Of a DNA stretch of 64,000 nucleotides, positions 18,337-26,248 are shown piece by piece. Under the pieces are notes generated by a model. It was given only the letters and a program-made list of their open reading frames with translations, searched no databases and was not told where the DNA came from. Position numbers and translations under genes: made by a program. The stretch is from NCBI RefSeq assembly GCF_019145235.1, contig NZ_JAHSTV010000002.1, forward strand, positions 310,001 to 374,000, written 5' to 3'. Numbering within the stretch: the stretch's first letter is position 1; every line of letters starts with the position of its first letter. This DNA comes from Pseudomonas farris. GTDB taxonomy: Bacteria; Pseudomonadota; Gammaproteobacteria; Pseudomonadales; Pseudomonadaceae.

Positions 18337-20721
18337 ATGACATCCTTAAGCACTCCTCATCAGGACAAGGCGACGTTTCTTGAGCGCCTGATTTTCAACA
18401 ACCGCCCGGCAGTTATCGTCATCTGCCTGCTGGTCAGTGTTTTCCTGTTCTGGCAGGCGACGTTGATCCGGCCGTCCACCAGTTTCGAAAAAATGATCCC
18501 GCTCGAGCATCCGTTCATTGAAAAAATGATGGAGCACCGCAACGATCTGGCGAACCTGGGCAACACGGTGCGGATTTCCGTGGAAGCCACCGACGGCGAC
18601 ATCTTCTCCAAGGAATACATGGAGACCCTGCGTCAGATCAACGACGAGGTGTTTTACATTTCCGGTGTCGACCGTTCCGGCCTCAAATCGTTGTGGAGCC
18701 CGAGCGTGCGCTGGACCGAGGTGACGGAGGAGGGCTTCGCCGGTGGTGAAGTGATTCCCCAGAGCTATAACGGCTCCCAGCAAAGCCTCGACCTGCTGCG
18801 TAACAACGTGCTCAAGTCCGGGCAAGTCGGGCGTCTGGTGGCCAACGACTTCAAGTCGAGCATCGTCGACATCCCGCTGCTGGAGTCCTACCCGGACCCG
18901 CAGGACCAGGGCAAGTTGCTGGCGCTGGATTACCGCAAGTTCTCTCACGAACTTGAAGACAAGATCCGCAACAAGTTCGAAGCCCAGAACCCCAACGTGA
19001 AGATCCACATTGTCGGGTTCGCCAAGAAAGTCGGCGACCTGATCGATGGGCTGGTCATGGTGGTAATGTTCTTCGGCGTCGCCTTCGTCATTACCCTGAT
19101 CCTGCTGTACTGGTTCACTAACTGCATGCGCAGTACCGTGGCGGTTTTGAGCACCACGCTGGTGGCAGTGGTCTGGCAGTTGGGCCTGATGCACTTCTTC
19201 GGTTTCGGGCTTGATCCGTATTCGATGCTGGTGCCGTTTCTGATCTTCGCCATCGGGATTTCCCACGGCGTGCAGAAAATCAACGGTATCGCCCTGCAGT
19301 CCAGCGAGGCGGAGAACGCGCTGACTGCGGCACGCCGCACATTCCGTCAGCTGTTTCTGCCGGGGATGATCGCAATCCTCGCGGATGCGGTGGGCTTCAT
19401 CACGCTGTTGATCATCGACATTGGCGTGATTCGTGAGCTGGCCATCGGCGCGTCCATCGGCGTGGCGGTGATCGTGTTCACCAACCTGATCCTGCTGCCG
19501 GTGGCGATTTCCTACGTCGGTATCAGCAAACGCGCGGTCGAACGCAGCAAGAAAGATGCGCACCGCGAACATCCGTTCTGGCGTCTGCTGTCGAACTTTG
19601 CCAGCCCGAAAGTCGCACCGATTTCCATTGCCCTGGCGCTGATCGCTTTCGGTGGTGGCCTCTGGTACAGCCAGAACCTGAAAATCGGCGACCTCGACCA
19701 AGGCGCGCCGGAGCTGCGTCCGGACTCGCGATACAACAAGGACAACAGCTTCATCATCAACAACTACTCCACCAGCTCTGATGTATTGGTGGTGATGGTC
19801 AAGACCAAGTCCGAAGGTTGCTCGCGTTATGAGGCTATGGCGCCGATCGACGAGCTGATGTGGAAAATGCAGAACACCGAGGGCGTGCAGTCGGCGATCT
19901 CGCTGGTGACCGTGTCCAAGCAGATGATCAAGGGCATGAACGAGGGCAACCTGAAATGGGAAACCCTGTCGCGCAACCCGGACGTGCTGAACAACTCCAT
20001 CGCCCGCGCCGATGGCCTGTACAACAACAATTGCTCCCTGGCGCCGGTGCTGGTGTTCCTCAACGACCACAAGGCCGAAACCCTGGATCGCGCCGTGCAT
20101 GCGGTGCAGGACTTCGCCAAGGAGAACAACAAGGAAGGCCTGGAATTCATCCTCGCCGCCGGTAATGCCGGGATCGAGGCGGCCACCAACGAGGTGATCA
20201 AACGCTCCGAACTGACCATTCTGATTCTGGTGTACATCTGCGTCGCGACCATGTGCATGATCACCTTCCGTTCCTGGGCGGCGACCTTGTGCATCGTGCT
20301 GCCGCTGGTACTGACCTCGGTCCTCGGCAACGCGTTGATGGCCTTCATGGGCATCGGCGTGAAAGTGGCGACCTTGCCGGTGGTGGCGCTTGGGGTGGGG
20401 ATTGGCGTGGACTACGGGATCTACATCTACAGCCGTCTGGAAAGCTTCCTGCGTGCAGGTCTGCCGCTGCAAGAGGCGTACTACCAGACGCTGAAATCCA
20501 CCGGTAAGGCCGTGCTGTTCACCGGTCTGTGCCTGGCGATCGGCGTGTGCACCTGGATCTTCTCGGCGATCAAGTTCCAGGCTGACATGGGCCTGATGCT
20601 GACCTTCATGCTGCTCTGGAACATGTTCGGCGCGTTGTGGCTGCTGCCAGCGCTGGCACGGTTCCTGATCAAGCCGGAAAAGCTGGCAGGGCAGAAGGGC
20701 AACTCGCTGTTTGCTCACTGA
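18337..20721 (+). CDS. RND/MMPL-family transporter
   Basis: A 794-residue inner-membrane protein with the two-halves layout of MMPL/hydrophobe-type RND permeases: TM1 near residue 28, a periplasmic loop, a five-TM block from about residue 230 (LIDGLVMVVMFFGVAFVIT), then a repeat of this plan in the second half (SELTILILVYICVATMC onward). The length is shorter than AcrB (about 1050) and like HpnN/MmpL-type lipid transporters. With the YCF48 propeller it probably forms one transport unit; cargo unknown, lipid-like molecules are typical of the family. A terminator hairpin follows at 20741. Confidence 0.85.
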   Translation: MTSLSTPHQDKATFLERLIFNNRPAVIVICLLVSVFLFWQATLIRPSTSFEKMIPLEHPFIEKMMEHRNDLANLGNTVRISVEATDGDIFSKEYMETLRQINDEVFYISGVDRSGLKSLWSPSVRWTEVTEEGFAGGEVIPQSYNGSQQSLDLLRNNVLKSGQVGRLVANDFKSSIVDIPLLESYPDPQDQGKLLALDYRKFSHELEDKIRNKFEAQNPNVKIHIVGFAKKVGDLIDGLVMVVMFFGVAFVITLILLYWFTNCMRSTVAVLSTTLVAVVWQLGLMHFFGFGLDPYSMLVPFLIFAIGISHGVQKINGIALQSSEAENALTAARRTFRQLFLPGMIAILADAVGFITLLIIDIGVIRELAIGASIGVAVIVFTNLILLPVAISYVGISKRAVERSKKDAHREHPFWRLLSNFASPKVAPISIALALIAFGGGLWYSQNLKIGDLDQGAPELRPDSRYNKDNSFIINNYSTSSDVLVVMVKTKSEGCSRYEAMAPIDELMWKMQNTEGVQSAISLVTVSKQMIKGMNEGNLKWETLSRNPDVLNNSIARADGLYNNNCSLAPVLVFLNDHKAETLDRAVHAVQDFAKENNKEGLEFILAAGNAGIEAATNEVIKRSELTILILVYICVATMCMITFRSWAATLCIVLPLVLTSVLGNALMAFMGIGVKVATLPVVALGVGIGVDYGIYIYSRLESFLRAGLPLQEAYYQTLKSTGKAVLFTGLCLAIGVCTWIFSAIKFQADMGLMLTFMLLWNMFGALWLLPALARFLIKPEKLAGQKGNSLFAH

Positions 20722-20740
20722 CCGGTTGCTGAAACAACAA

Positions 20741-20768
20741 AGCCGCAACCAAGGTTGCGGCTTTTTTA
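20741..20768 (+). terminator. Rho-independent terminator
   Basis: Perfect stem AGCCGCAACC / GGTTGCGGCT with an AA loop, followed by six T. It lies 19 bp after the RND gene stop. Confidence 0.9.
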
Positions 20769-20793
20769 TACCTCAAGTTCGACACAGACCCCC

Positions 20794-20883
20794 TGTGGGA
20801 GCGTGCTTGCTCGCGAATGCGGTTGTACATTCAGCATTGATGTCGACTGATACTCCGCCTTCGCGAGCAAGCCCGCTCCCACA
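20794..20883. repeat. REP pair (BIME), family A
   Basis: Direct copy 20794-20817 (one change, GCGTGC for GCGGGC) and inverted copy 20860-20883 between the RND terminator and the convergent GntR gene. Confidence 0.88.
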
Positions 20884-20898
20884 TTGGATTTGTGGCGG

Positions 20899-21618
20899 TT
20901 ATGAGGGATCGGTTCCCAGCACCACATTCAGCGCACTACGCGCATCATCCAGCTGCACCAGCGTCGCATGCCGCGCGCCCAGCGCATCACGATTCTCGAT
21001 AGCGGTCAGGATCGCCTTGTGCCGTGGCATCGCCAATTCATGCAGATTCGGCCGTTGATTTGAATGCTTCAAGGCTTCGGCAATCGCCACCGACAGCATG
21101 TTGCACAGGTTCGCCAGCAAGTCGTTATGAGTCGCGTCGGCGATGCGGCTGTGGAAATCCAGGTCCGGTTGCAATAAGGCTTCAGGCGTCGGTGCCGCTT
21201 CCATGCGCTGGTAGGCTTCACCGATGGAGGCGATGTCTTCATCTGTGGCGAACTGCGCGGCCAACGCGGCGGCGGCCGGCTCGATGATGCTGCGCACGCT
21301 GGTCAGCAGATCAAAGAATTCATTTTGCGGGCTGCTTTGCATCAGCCAGTGCAGCACGTCCGGGTCGAGCATGTGCCATTCCTTGCGCTGCTTGACCACC
21401 GTGCCGACCCGCGGACGGGAATACACCAGGCCCTTGGCGACCAATACGCGAGTGGCTTCGCGCAGCACCGGCCGGCTGACCGCGTATTCCTCGCACAGCA
21501 GGGCTTCGGCGGGCAGTTTGTCGTCCGGTTTGAAACGTCCCGAGACGATCTGCATGCCCAGTTCCTGGACGATGCGCGAGTGCATGCTTTTGCGGTCGGA
21601 GGGTTTGCGGTAATCCAT
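20899..21618 (-). CDS. GntR-family regulator, FadR subfamily
   Basis: A 239-residue repressor with an N-terminal winged helix (KSMHSRIVQELGMQIVSGRF, then LPAEALLCEEYAVSRPVLREA, then RVGTVV) and an all-helical FCD effector domain from about residue 95, whose metal/ligand residues include DLDFHSRIADATHN. The start MDYRKPSDRK at 21618 is chosen by domain position; longer frames run into a REP. It is next to, and in the same direction as, the sugar-acid dehydratase and probably controls that cluster in response to a sugar acid. FadR-pattern operators lie at 23592 and 23667. Confidence 0.88.
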   Translation of the reverse strand: MDYRKPSDRKSMHSRIVQELGMQIVSGRFKPDDKLPAEALLCEEYAVSRPVLREATRVLVAKGLVYSRPRVGTVVKQRKEWHMLDPDVLHWLMQSSPQNEFFDLLTSVRSIIEPAAAALAAQFATDEDIASIGEAYQRMEAAPTPEALLQPDLDFHSRIADATHNDLLANLCNMLSVAIAEALKHSNQRPNLHELAMPRHKAILTAIENRDALGARHATLVQLDDARSALNVVLGTDPS

Positions 21619-21721
21619 GGGGAACGGCGCGATCCTGTGCAATGGGGTGCCGCGCATGATAGCAGGCGCGGCGAGGACGGTCGCCAGAGCAAGCGCAGTC
21701 CTGAAGCATACGGGGATTAAA

Positions 21722-21826
21722 TGTGGGAGCGGGCTTGCTCGCGAAGGCGGACTATCAGTCAACATCAATGTTGAATGTGATGGCCTCTTCGCGAGCAAGT
21801 CGAATCGTCGCACCGCCGCTCCCACA
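21722..21826. repeat. REP pair with an expanded copy
   Basis: A normal family A copy at 21722-21745 faces an inverted copy at 21788-21826 that is about 15 bp longer. The extra bases sit in the loop region (read on the minus strand: GGAGCGGC, then GGTGCGACGATTCGA, then CTTGCTCGCG). A near-identical expansion occurs at 63557-63596. Confidence 0.8.
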
Positions 21827-21840
21827 TTAGATTGATGGTG

Positions 21841-23577
21841 TCAGTGAGAATGGCGCGGCACTTCGGACCCTCGGCAACCAACCAGGAAGTCGAAGTCGCA
21901 ACCCTGATCCGCCTGCAGCACATGGTCGATGTACAGCTGACGATAACCGCCCACGATTAACTGTTGCGGTGGTTGCAGATCCGCCATGCGCGCTGCCAGC
22001 TCTGCATCCGGAATGTCCAGGTGCAAACGCCCGTTGGCGCAATCCAGCTCGATCCAGTCGCCTTCCTTCACTGTCGCCAAAGGCCCACCAGCCGCCGCTT
22101 CCGGTGCCACATGCAGAACAACAGTGCCGTAAGCGGTGCCGCTCATGCGTGCATCGGAAATCCGCACCATGTCGGTCACGCCCTGGGCCAGCAGCTTGGC
22201 CGGTAATCCCATGTTGCCGACTTCGGCCATGCCCGGATAACCCTTCGGCCCGCAGTTTTTCATCACCAGAATCGAATTGGCATCCACGTCCAATTCCGGG
22301 TCGTTGATCCGCGCCTTGTACATGTCAAAGTTCTCGAACACCACCGCACGGCCACGATGTTGCATCAATTCGGCACTCGCGGCGGAAGGTTTGAGCACCG
22401 CACCGAGTGGCGCCAGATTGCCGCGCAACACACAAATACCGCCGTCGGCGCGGATTGGGTTGTCGAGGGTGCGGATCACTTCGTCCTCGCCGTAGATCGG
22501 CGCGTCCTTGGTGTTTTCGCCGATGGTTTTGCCGTTGACGGTGAGGGCATTCGGATTCGGAATCAGGTTGGCTTCGCCGAGGCGACGCAGCACCGCGGGC
22601 AAGCCGCCGGCGTAGTAGAACTCTTCCATCAGGAAGCGCCCGGAGGGTTGCAGGTCGACGATGGTTGGCATGCCGCGACCGATGCGGGTCCAGTCATCCA
22701 GGTCCAGCTCGACGCCGATGCGCCCGGCGATAGCCTTCAAGTGGATCACCGCGTTGGTTGAACCGCCGATGGCGGCGTTCACCCGAATGGCGTTTTCGAA
22801 GGCTTCCTTGGTGAGGATTTTCGACAGTTTCAAATCTTCGCGAACCATCTCCACCGCGCGCATGCCGGACATGTGTGCCAACACATAGCGGCGCGCATCG
22901 ACCGCCGGAATCGCCGCGTTGTGGGGCAGGGAAGTGCCGAGGGCTTCGGCCATGCAGGCCATGGTCGAGGCCGTGCCCATGGTGTTGCAGGTGCCGGCCG
23001 AGCGTGACATGCCGCCCTCGGCCGCGAGGAAATCGTCAATGGTGATGGTGCCCGCCTTGACCTGTTCGCTGAGCTGCCAGACCACCGTGCCCGAGCCGAT
23101 ATCCTTGCCCTTGTGCTTGCCGTTGAGCATCGGCCCACCGGTGACGACGATTGCTGGCACGTCGCAACTGGCCGCGCCCATCAGCAGCGCCGGGGTGGTT
23201 TTGTCGCAGCCGGTGAGCAGCACCACGCCATCGATCGGGTTACCGCGAATAGCTTCCTCGACGTCCATGCTCGCCAGGTTGCGGGTGAGCATCGCGGTGG
23301 GGCGCAGGTTCGATTCGCCGTTGGAGAACACCGGGAATTCCACTGGGAAGCCGCCGGCTTCGATCACCCCACGCTTGACGTGCTCGGCGATTTGCCGGAA
23401 ATGCGCGTTGCACGGGGTCAGTTCCGACCAGGTGTTGCAAATGCCGATGATCGGCTTGCCGTGGAACTGATGGTCGGCGATGCCCTGATTCTTCATCCAG
23501 CTGCGGTACATGAAGCCGTTCTTGTCGGCGGTGCCAAACCATTGGGCGGAGCGCAGGGTGGGTTTCTTATCAGACAT
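21841..23577 (-). CDS. IlvD/Edd-family sugar-acid dehydratase (L-arabonate/D-xylonate type)
   Basis: A 578-residue iron-sulfur dehydratase. Cluster and metal ligands are visible: GICNTWSELTPCN (Cys47), LLTGCDKTTPALLMG, and SAGTCNTMGTASTMACMAEALG. The IlvD/Edd family removes water from dihydroxy acids. This length and the N-terminal AQWFGTADKNGFMYRSWMKNQG fit the pentonate dehydratase branch rather than IlvD (about 615) or Edd (about 605). Together with the FAH dehydratase and semialdehyde dehydrogenase downstream of the divergent promoter it would form a 2-keto-3-deoxypentonate. The exact sugar acid is inferred. Confidence 0.85.
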   Translation of the reverse strand: MSDKKPTLRSAQWFGTADKNGFMYRSWMKNQGIADHQFHGKPIIGICNTWSELTPCNAHFRQIAEHVKRGVIEAGGFPVEFPVFSNGESNLRPTAMLTRNLASMDVEEAIRGNPIDGVVLLTGCDKTTPALLMGAASCDVPAIVVTGGPMLNGKHKGKDIGSGTVVWQLSEQVKAGTITIDDFLAAEGGMSRSAGTCNTMGTASTMACMAEALGTSLPHNAAIPAVDARRYVLAHMSGMRAVEMVREDLKLSKILTKEAFENAIRVNAAIGGSTNAVIHLKAIAGRIGVELDLDDWTRIGRGMPTIVDLQPSGRFLMEEFYYAGGLPAVLRRLGEANLIPNPNALTVNGKTIGENTKDAPIYGEDEVIRTLDNPIRADGGICVLRGNLAPLGAVLKPSAASAELMQHRGRAVVFENFDMYKARINDPELDVDANSILVMKNCGPKGYPGMAEVGNMGLPAKLLAQGVTDMVRISDARMSGTAYGTVVLHVAPEAAAGGPLATVKEGDWIELDCANGRLHLDIPDAELAARMADLQPPQQLIVGGYRQLYIDHVLQADQGCDFDFLVGCRGSEVPRHSH

Positions 23578-23591
23578 GATCGGTTCTCTTA

Positions 23592-23602
23592 TTGTATGAC
23601 TA
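23592..23602. promoter_or_regulatory. Candidate FadR-type operator, site 1
   Basis: TTGTATGACTA fits the FadR-subfamily pattern TNGTNNNACNA exactly. It lies in the leader of the dehydratase gene. Confidence 0.5.
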
Positions 23603-23662
23603 TATTGTTCGAGCTACGGCGTAACATAAGCTCAATTTCGGCTGTTTGGAAGTGTTGTTGGT

Positions 23663-23692
23663 TAAATAGTATTACTATATAGTCGTTTTCAA
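23663..23692 (-). promoter_or_regulatory. Possible promoter for the dehydratase gene
   Basis: On the minus strand TTGAAA (23692-23687) and TATTTA (23668-23663) are 18 bp apart. The second candidate operator overlaps this promoter, which would fit repression. Confidence 0.35.
23667..23677. promoter_or_regulatory. Candidate FadR-type operator, site 2
   Basis: TAGTATTACTA fits TNGTNNNACNA exactly. Its centre is 75 bp from that of site 1, about seven helical turns. Confidence 0.5.
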
Positions 23693-23770
23693 CGGAGGGA
23701 TGGCCCTGGCGGTTTTCTGCGAGAGGCGTCCCCCGAGGTTCAATAACAACAACAATCGGAGACCGAACTC

Positions 23771-25093
23771 ATGAGCCAGGAACTGCGGCTTATTCGTCGC
23801 ATCACGCTGAAACTGATTCCCTTCCTGATCCTGCTGTACCTGATCGCCTATGTGGATCGCTCCGCGGTAGGTTTCGCCAAGCTGCACATGGGCGCCGACA
23901 TCGGCCTGGGTGACGCGGCTTATGGCCTGGGTGCCGGGCTGTTCTTCATTGGTTATTTCCTGCTGGAAATCCCCAGCAACCTGATGCTCGACCGCTTCGG
24001 CGCCCGGCGCTGGTTCGCGCGGATCATGGTCACCTGGGGCGCTATCACCATCGGCATGGCGTTCGTCCAGGGACCGAACAGCTTCTATGTGATGCGCTTT
24101 CTGCTCGGCGCGGCCGAAGCCGGGTTCTTCCCGGGCGTTCTGTACTACATCACCCAATGGTTCCCGATCCGCCATCGCGGCAAGATCCTCGGGTTGTTCA
24201 TCCTTTCCCAACCCATCGCGATGATGATCACCGGCCCGGTGTCCGGCGGCTTGCTTGGCATGGATGGCATTCTTGGGCTGCACGGCTGGCAGTGGCTGTT
24301 CATCGTCATCGGTACTCCCGCGATCCTGCTGACCTGGCCAGTGCTGCGTTACCTGCCGGACGGCCCGCAACAGGTGAAATGGATGGATCAGTCTGAGAAA
24401 GACTGGCTGACCGGCGAGCTGAAAAAGGACCTGGAGGTGTACGGCCAGACCCGCCACGGCAATCCACTGCACGCGCTGAAGGACAAACGCGTGTTGCTGC
24501 TGGCGCTGTTCTATCTGCCGGTGACCCTGAGCATCTACGGTCTCGGTTTGTGGTTGCCGACGTTGATCAAGCAGTTCGGTGGCACTGATCTGGTGACCGG
24601 TTTCGTGTCATCGGTGCCGTACATCTTCGGGATCATCGGTTTGCTGATTATTCCGCGCAGTTCTGATCGCTTGAATGATCGCTACGGTCATTTGGCGGTG
24701 CTGTATGTGTTGGGCGCCATCGGTCTGTTCCTCAGCGCCTGGCTGACGGTGCCGGTGCTGCAATTGGCGGCACTGTGCCTGGTGGCGTTCGCGCTGTTTT
24801 CCTGCACCGCGGTGTTCTGGACCTTGCCGGGTCGCTTCTTCGCCGGCGCCAGTGCGGCGGCGGGGATCGCGTTGATCAACTCGGTGGGCAACCTCGGCGG
24901 CTACATCGGTCCGTTCGTGATCGGTGCGTTGAAGGAATACACCGGCAATCTGGCGTCGGGGTTGTACTTCCTGTCCTGCGTGATGGTGTTCGGCCTGGTG
25001 CTGACGGGTGTGGTTTATCGGTTGCTGGAGCGTAAGCATGTGCTGCCGGCCGATGAGTTTGCGGCCAGTGCGCGTGGGGCTACCCGTATCTGA
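23771..25093 (+). CDS. MFS transporter, anion:cation symporter (sugar-acid uptake) family
   Basis: A 440-residue permease with 12 hydrophobic segments. The first segments (LIPFLILLYLIAYVDRSAVGFAK) and the loop motif LDRFGARRWFARIM mark the ACS family, whose members bring in galactonate, glucarate, tartrate and similar acids. CGGAGA lies upstream of ATG 23771. Divergent from the dehydratase gene and followed by the two remaining pathway enzymes, so its cargo is probably the same sugar acid. Confidence 0.85.
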   Translation: MSQELRLIRRITLKLIPFLILLYLIAYVDRSAVGFAKLHMGADIGLGDAAYGLGAGLFFIGYFLLEIPSNLMLDRFGARRWFARIMVTWGAITIGMAFVQGPNSFYVMRFLLGAAEAGFFPGVLYYITQWFPIRHRGKILGLFILSQPIAMMITGPVSGGLLGMDGILGLHGWQWLFIVIGTPAILLTWPVLRYLPDGPQQVKWMDQSEKDWLTGELKKDLEVYGQTRHGNPLHALKDKRVLLLALFYLPVTLSIYGLGLWLPTLIKQFGGTDLVTGFVSSVPYIFGIIGLLIIPRSSDRLNDRYGHLAVLYVLGAIGLFLSAWLTVPVLQLAALCLVAFALFSCTAVFWTLPGRFFAGASAAAGIALINSVGNLGGYIGPFVIGALKEYTGNLASGLYFLSCVMVFGLVLTGVVYRLLERKHVLPADEFAASARGATRI

Positions 25094-25110
25094 GGTCAAC
25101 ACAATTCAAA

Positions 25111-25200
25111 TGTGGGAGCGGGCTTGCTCGCGAAGGCGTCGTGTCAGTCACCAGTGATGTTGAATGTGATGGCCTCTTCGCGAGCAAGCCCGCTCCCACA
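25111..25200. repeat. REP pair (BIME) inside the catabolic operon
   Basis: Direct copy 25111-25134 and inverted copy 25177-25200, both family A, between the transporter and the FAH-family gene. In such a position it can lower expression of downstream genes or stabilise upstream mRNA. Confidence 0.88.
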
Positions 25201-25245
25201 TGGGTCCTGCGTTGTTTTGAAGTTTTGCGTCAACAGGAGAAAATC

Positions 25246-26238
25246 ATGCGTTTAGTTCAGTTCGAATTGAGTAACGGCGAACGCCGTGTCGGCGTGGTCG
25301 AGGACGGCCTGGTGCGCGAGGTGCAGGATGCGCGCTCGGTGCGGGATCTGGCGCTGGCGGCGATCGAGGCGGGGGGCAATCTTGAGCAACAGGTTCAAAC
25401 CCTGGGGTTGGGCATCAGCCACGACTATTCAACGCTGCTGGCCAATCTGCAAATCCTCCCGCCGCTGGATCACCCGGACCCGGCGCACATGCTGGTCAGC
25501 GGCACCGGCCTGACCCATTTGGGCAGCGCTTCGGCCCGGGACAAAATGCATCAGCAGGTCGGTGACGAAACCGCGATGACCGACACCATGCGCATCTTCA
25601 AGTGGGGCGTGGAGGGCGGTAAACCCGCGACTGGCCAGGCCGGCGTGCAACCGGAGTGGTTCTACAAGGGCGATGGCAGTATCGTCGTGCGACCGGGCAA
25701 GCCGTTCCCGCTGCCGCCGTTTGCCGAAGATGCCGGGGAGGAACCCGAGCTCAGCGGTCTCTATGTAATCGGCCACGACGGCAAACCGTATCGCCTCGGT
25801 TTCGCGGTAGGTAACGAGTTCTCCGACCATGTGATGGAGCGCAAGAATTACCTCTACCTGGCCCATTCGAAATTGCGCAGTTGCAGCTATGGCCCGGAGC
25901 TTCGGGTCGGCGAATTGCCCCAGCATCTGGCCGGTACCAGCCGCATCCTGCGCGATGGTGAAGTGCTGTGGCAGAACGAGTTCCTCAGCGGCGAAGCGAA
26001 CATGTGCCACAGCCTGGAAAACCTCGAGTACCACCATTTCAAATACAGCCAGTTCCTGCGCCCCGGTGACGTGCACATTCACTTCTTCGGCACCGCGACC
26101 CTGTCTTTCGCTGACGGCATCCGCACCCAACCGGGTGATGTGTTCGAGATCAGTCAGGCCGAGTTCGGCGCGCCCTTGATCAACGGCATTGAACCCGTTG
26201 AAGCGGCATTCGAACCCGGCACCGTCGGCACACTTTAA
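25246..26238 (+). CDS. Fumarylacetoacetate-hydrolase-family protein, likely 2-keto-3-deoxypentonate dehydratase (XylX/AraD1-like)
   Basis: A 330-residue FAH-fold protein. The C-terminal half holds the family core: LYVIGHDGKPYRLGFAVGNEFSDH, then LGTAT-like metal and substrate strands, ending FEISQAEFGAPLINGIEP. In Weimberg-type pathways an FAH-fold enzyme dehydrates 2-keto-3-deoxyxylonate/arabonate to 2-oxoglutarate semialdehyde, which fits the next gene. CAGGAGAAAATC before ATG 25246 fixes the start; the frame upstream is REP sequence. The exact reaction is inferred from neighbours. Confidence 0.78.
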   Translation: MRLVQFELSNGERRVGVVEDGLVREVQDARSVRDLALAAIEAGGNLEQQVQTLGLGISHDYSTLLANLQILPPLDHPDPAHMLVSGTGLTHLGSASARDKMHQQVGDETAMTDTMRIFKWGVEGGKPATGQAGVQPEWFYKGDGSIVVRPGKPFPLPPFAEDAGEEPELSGLYVIGHDGKPYRLGFAVGNEFSDHVMERKNYLYLAHSKLRSCSYGPELRVGELPQHLAGTSRILRDGEVLWQNEFLSGEANMCHSLENLEYHHFKYSQFLRPGDVHIHFFGTATLSFADGIRTQPGDVFEISQAEFGAPLINGIEPVEAAFEPGTVGTL

Positions 26239-26248
26239 GGAGACACCC

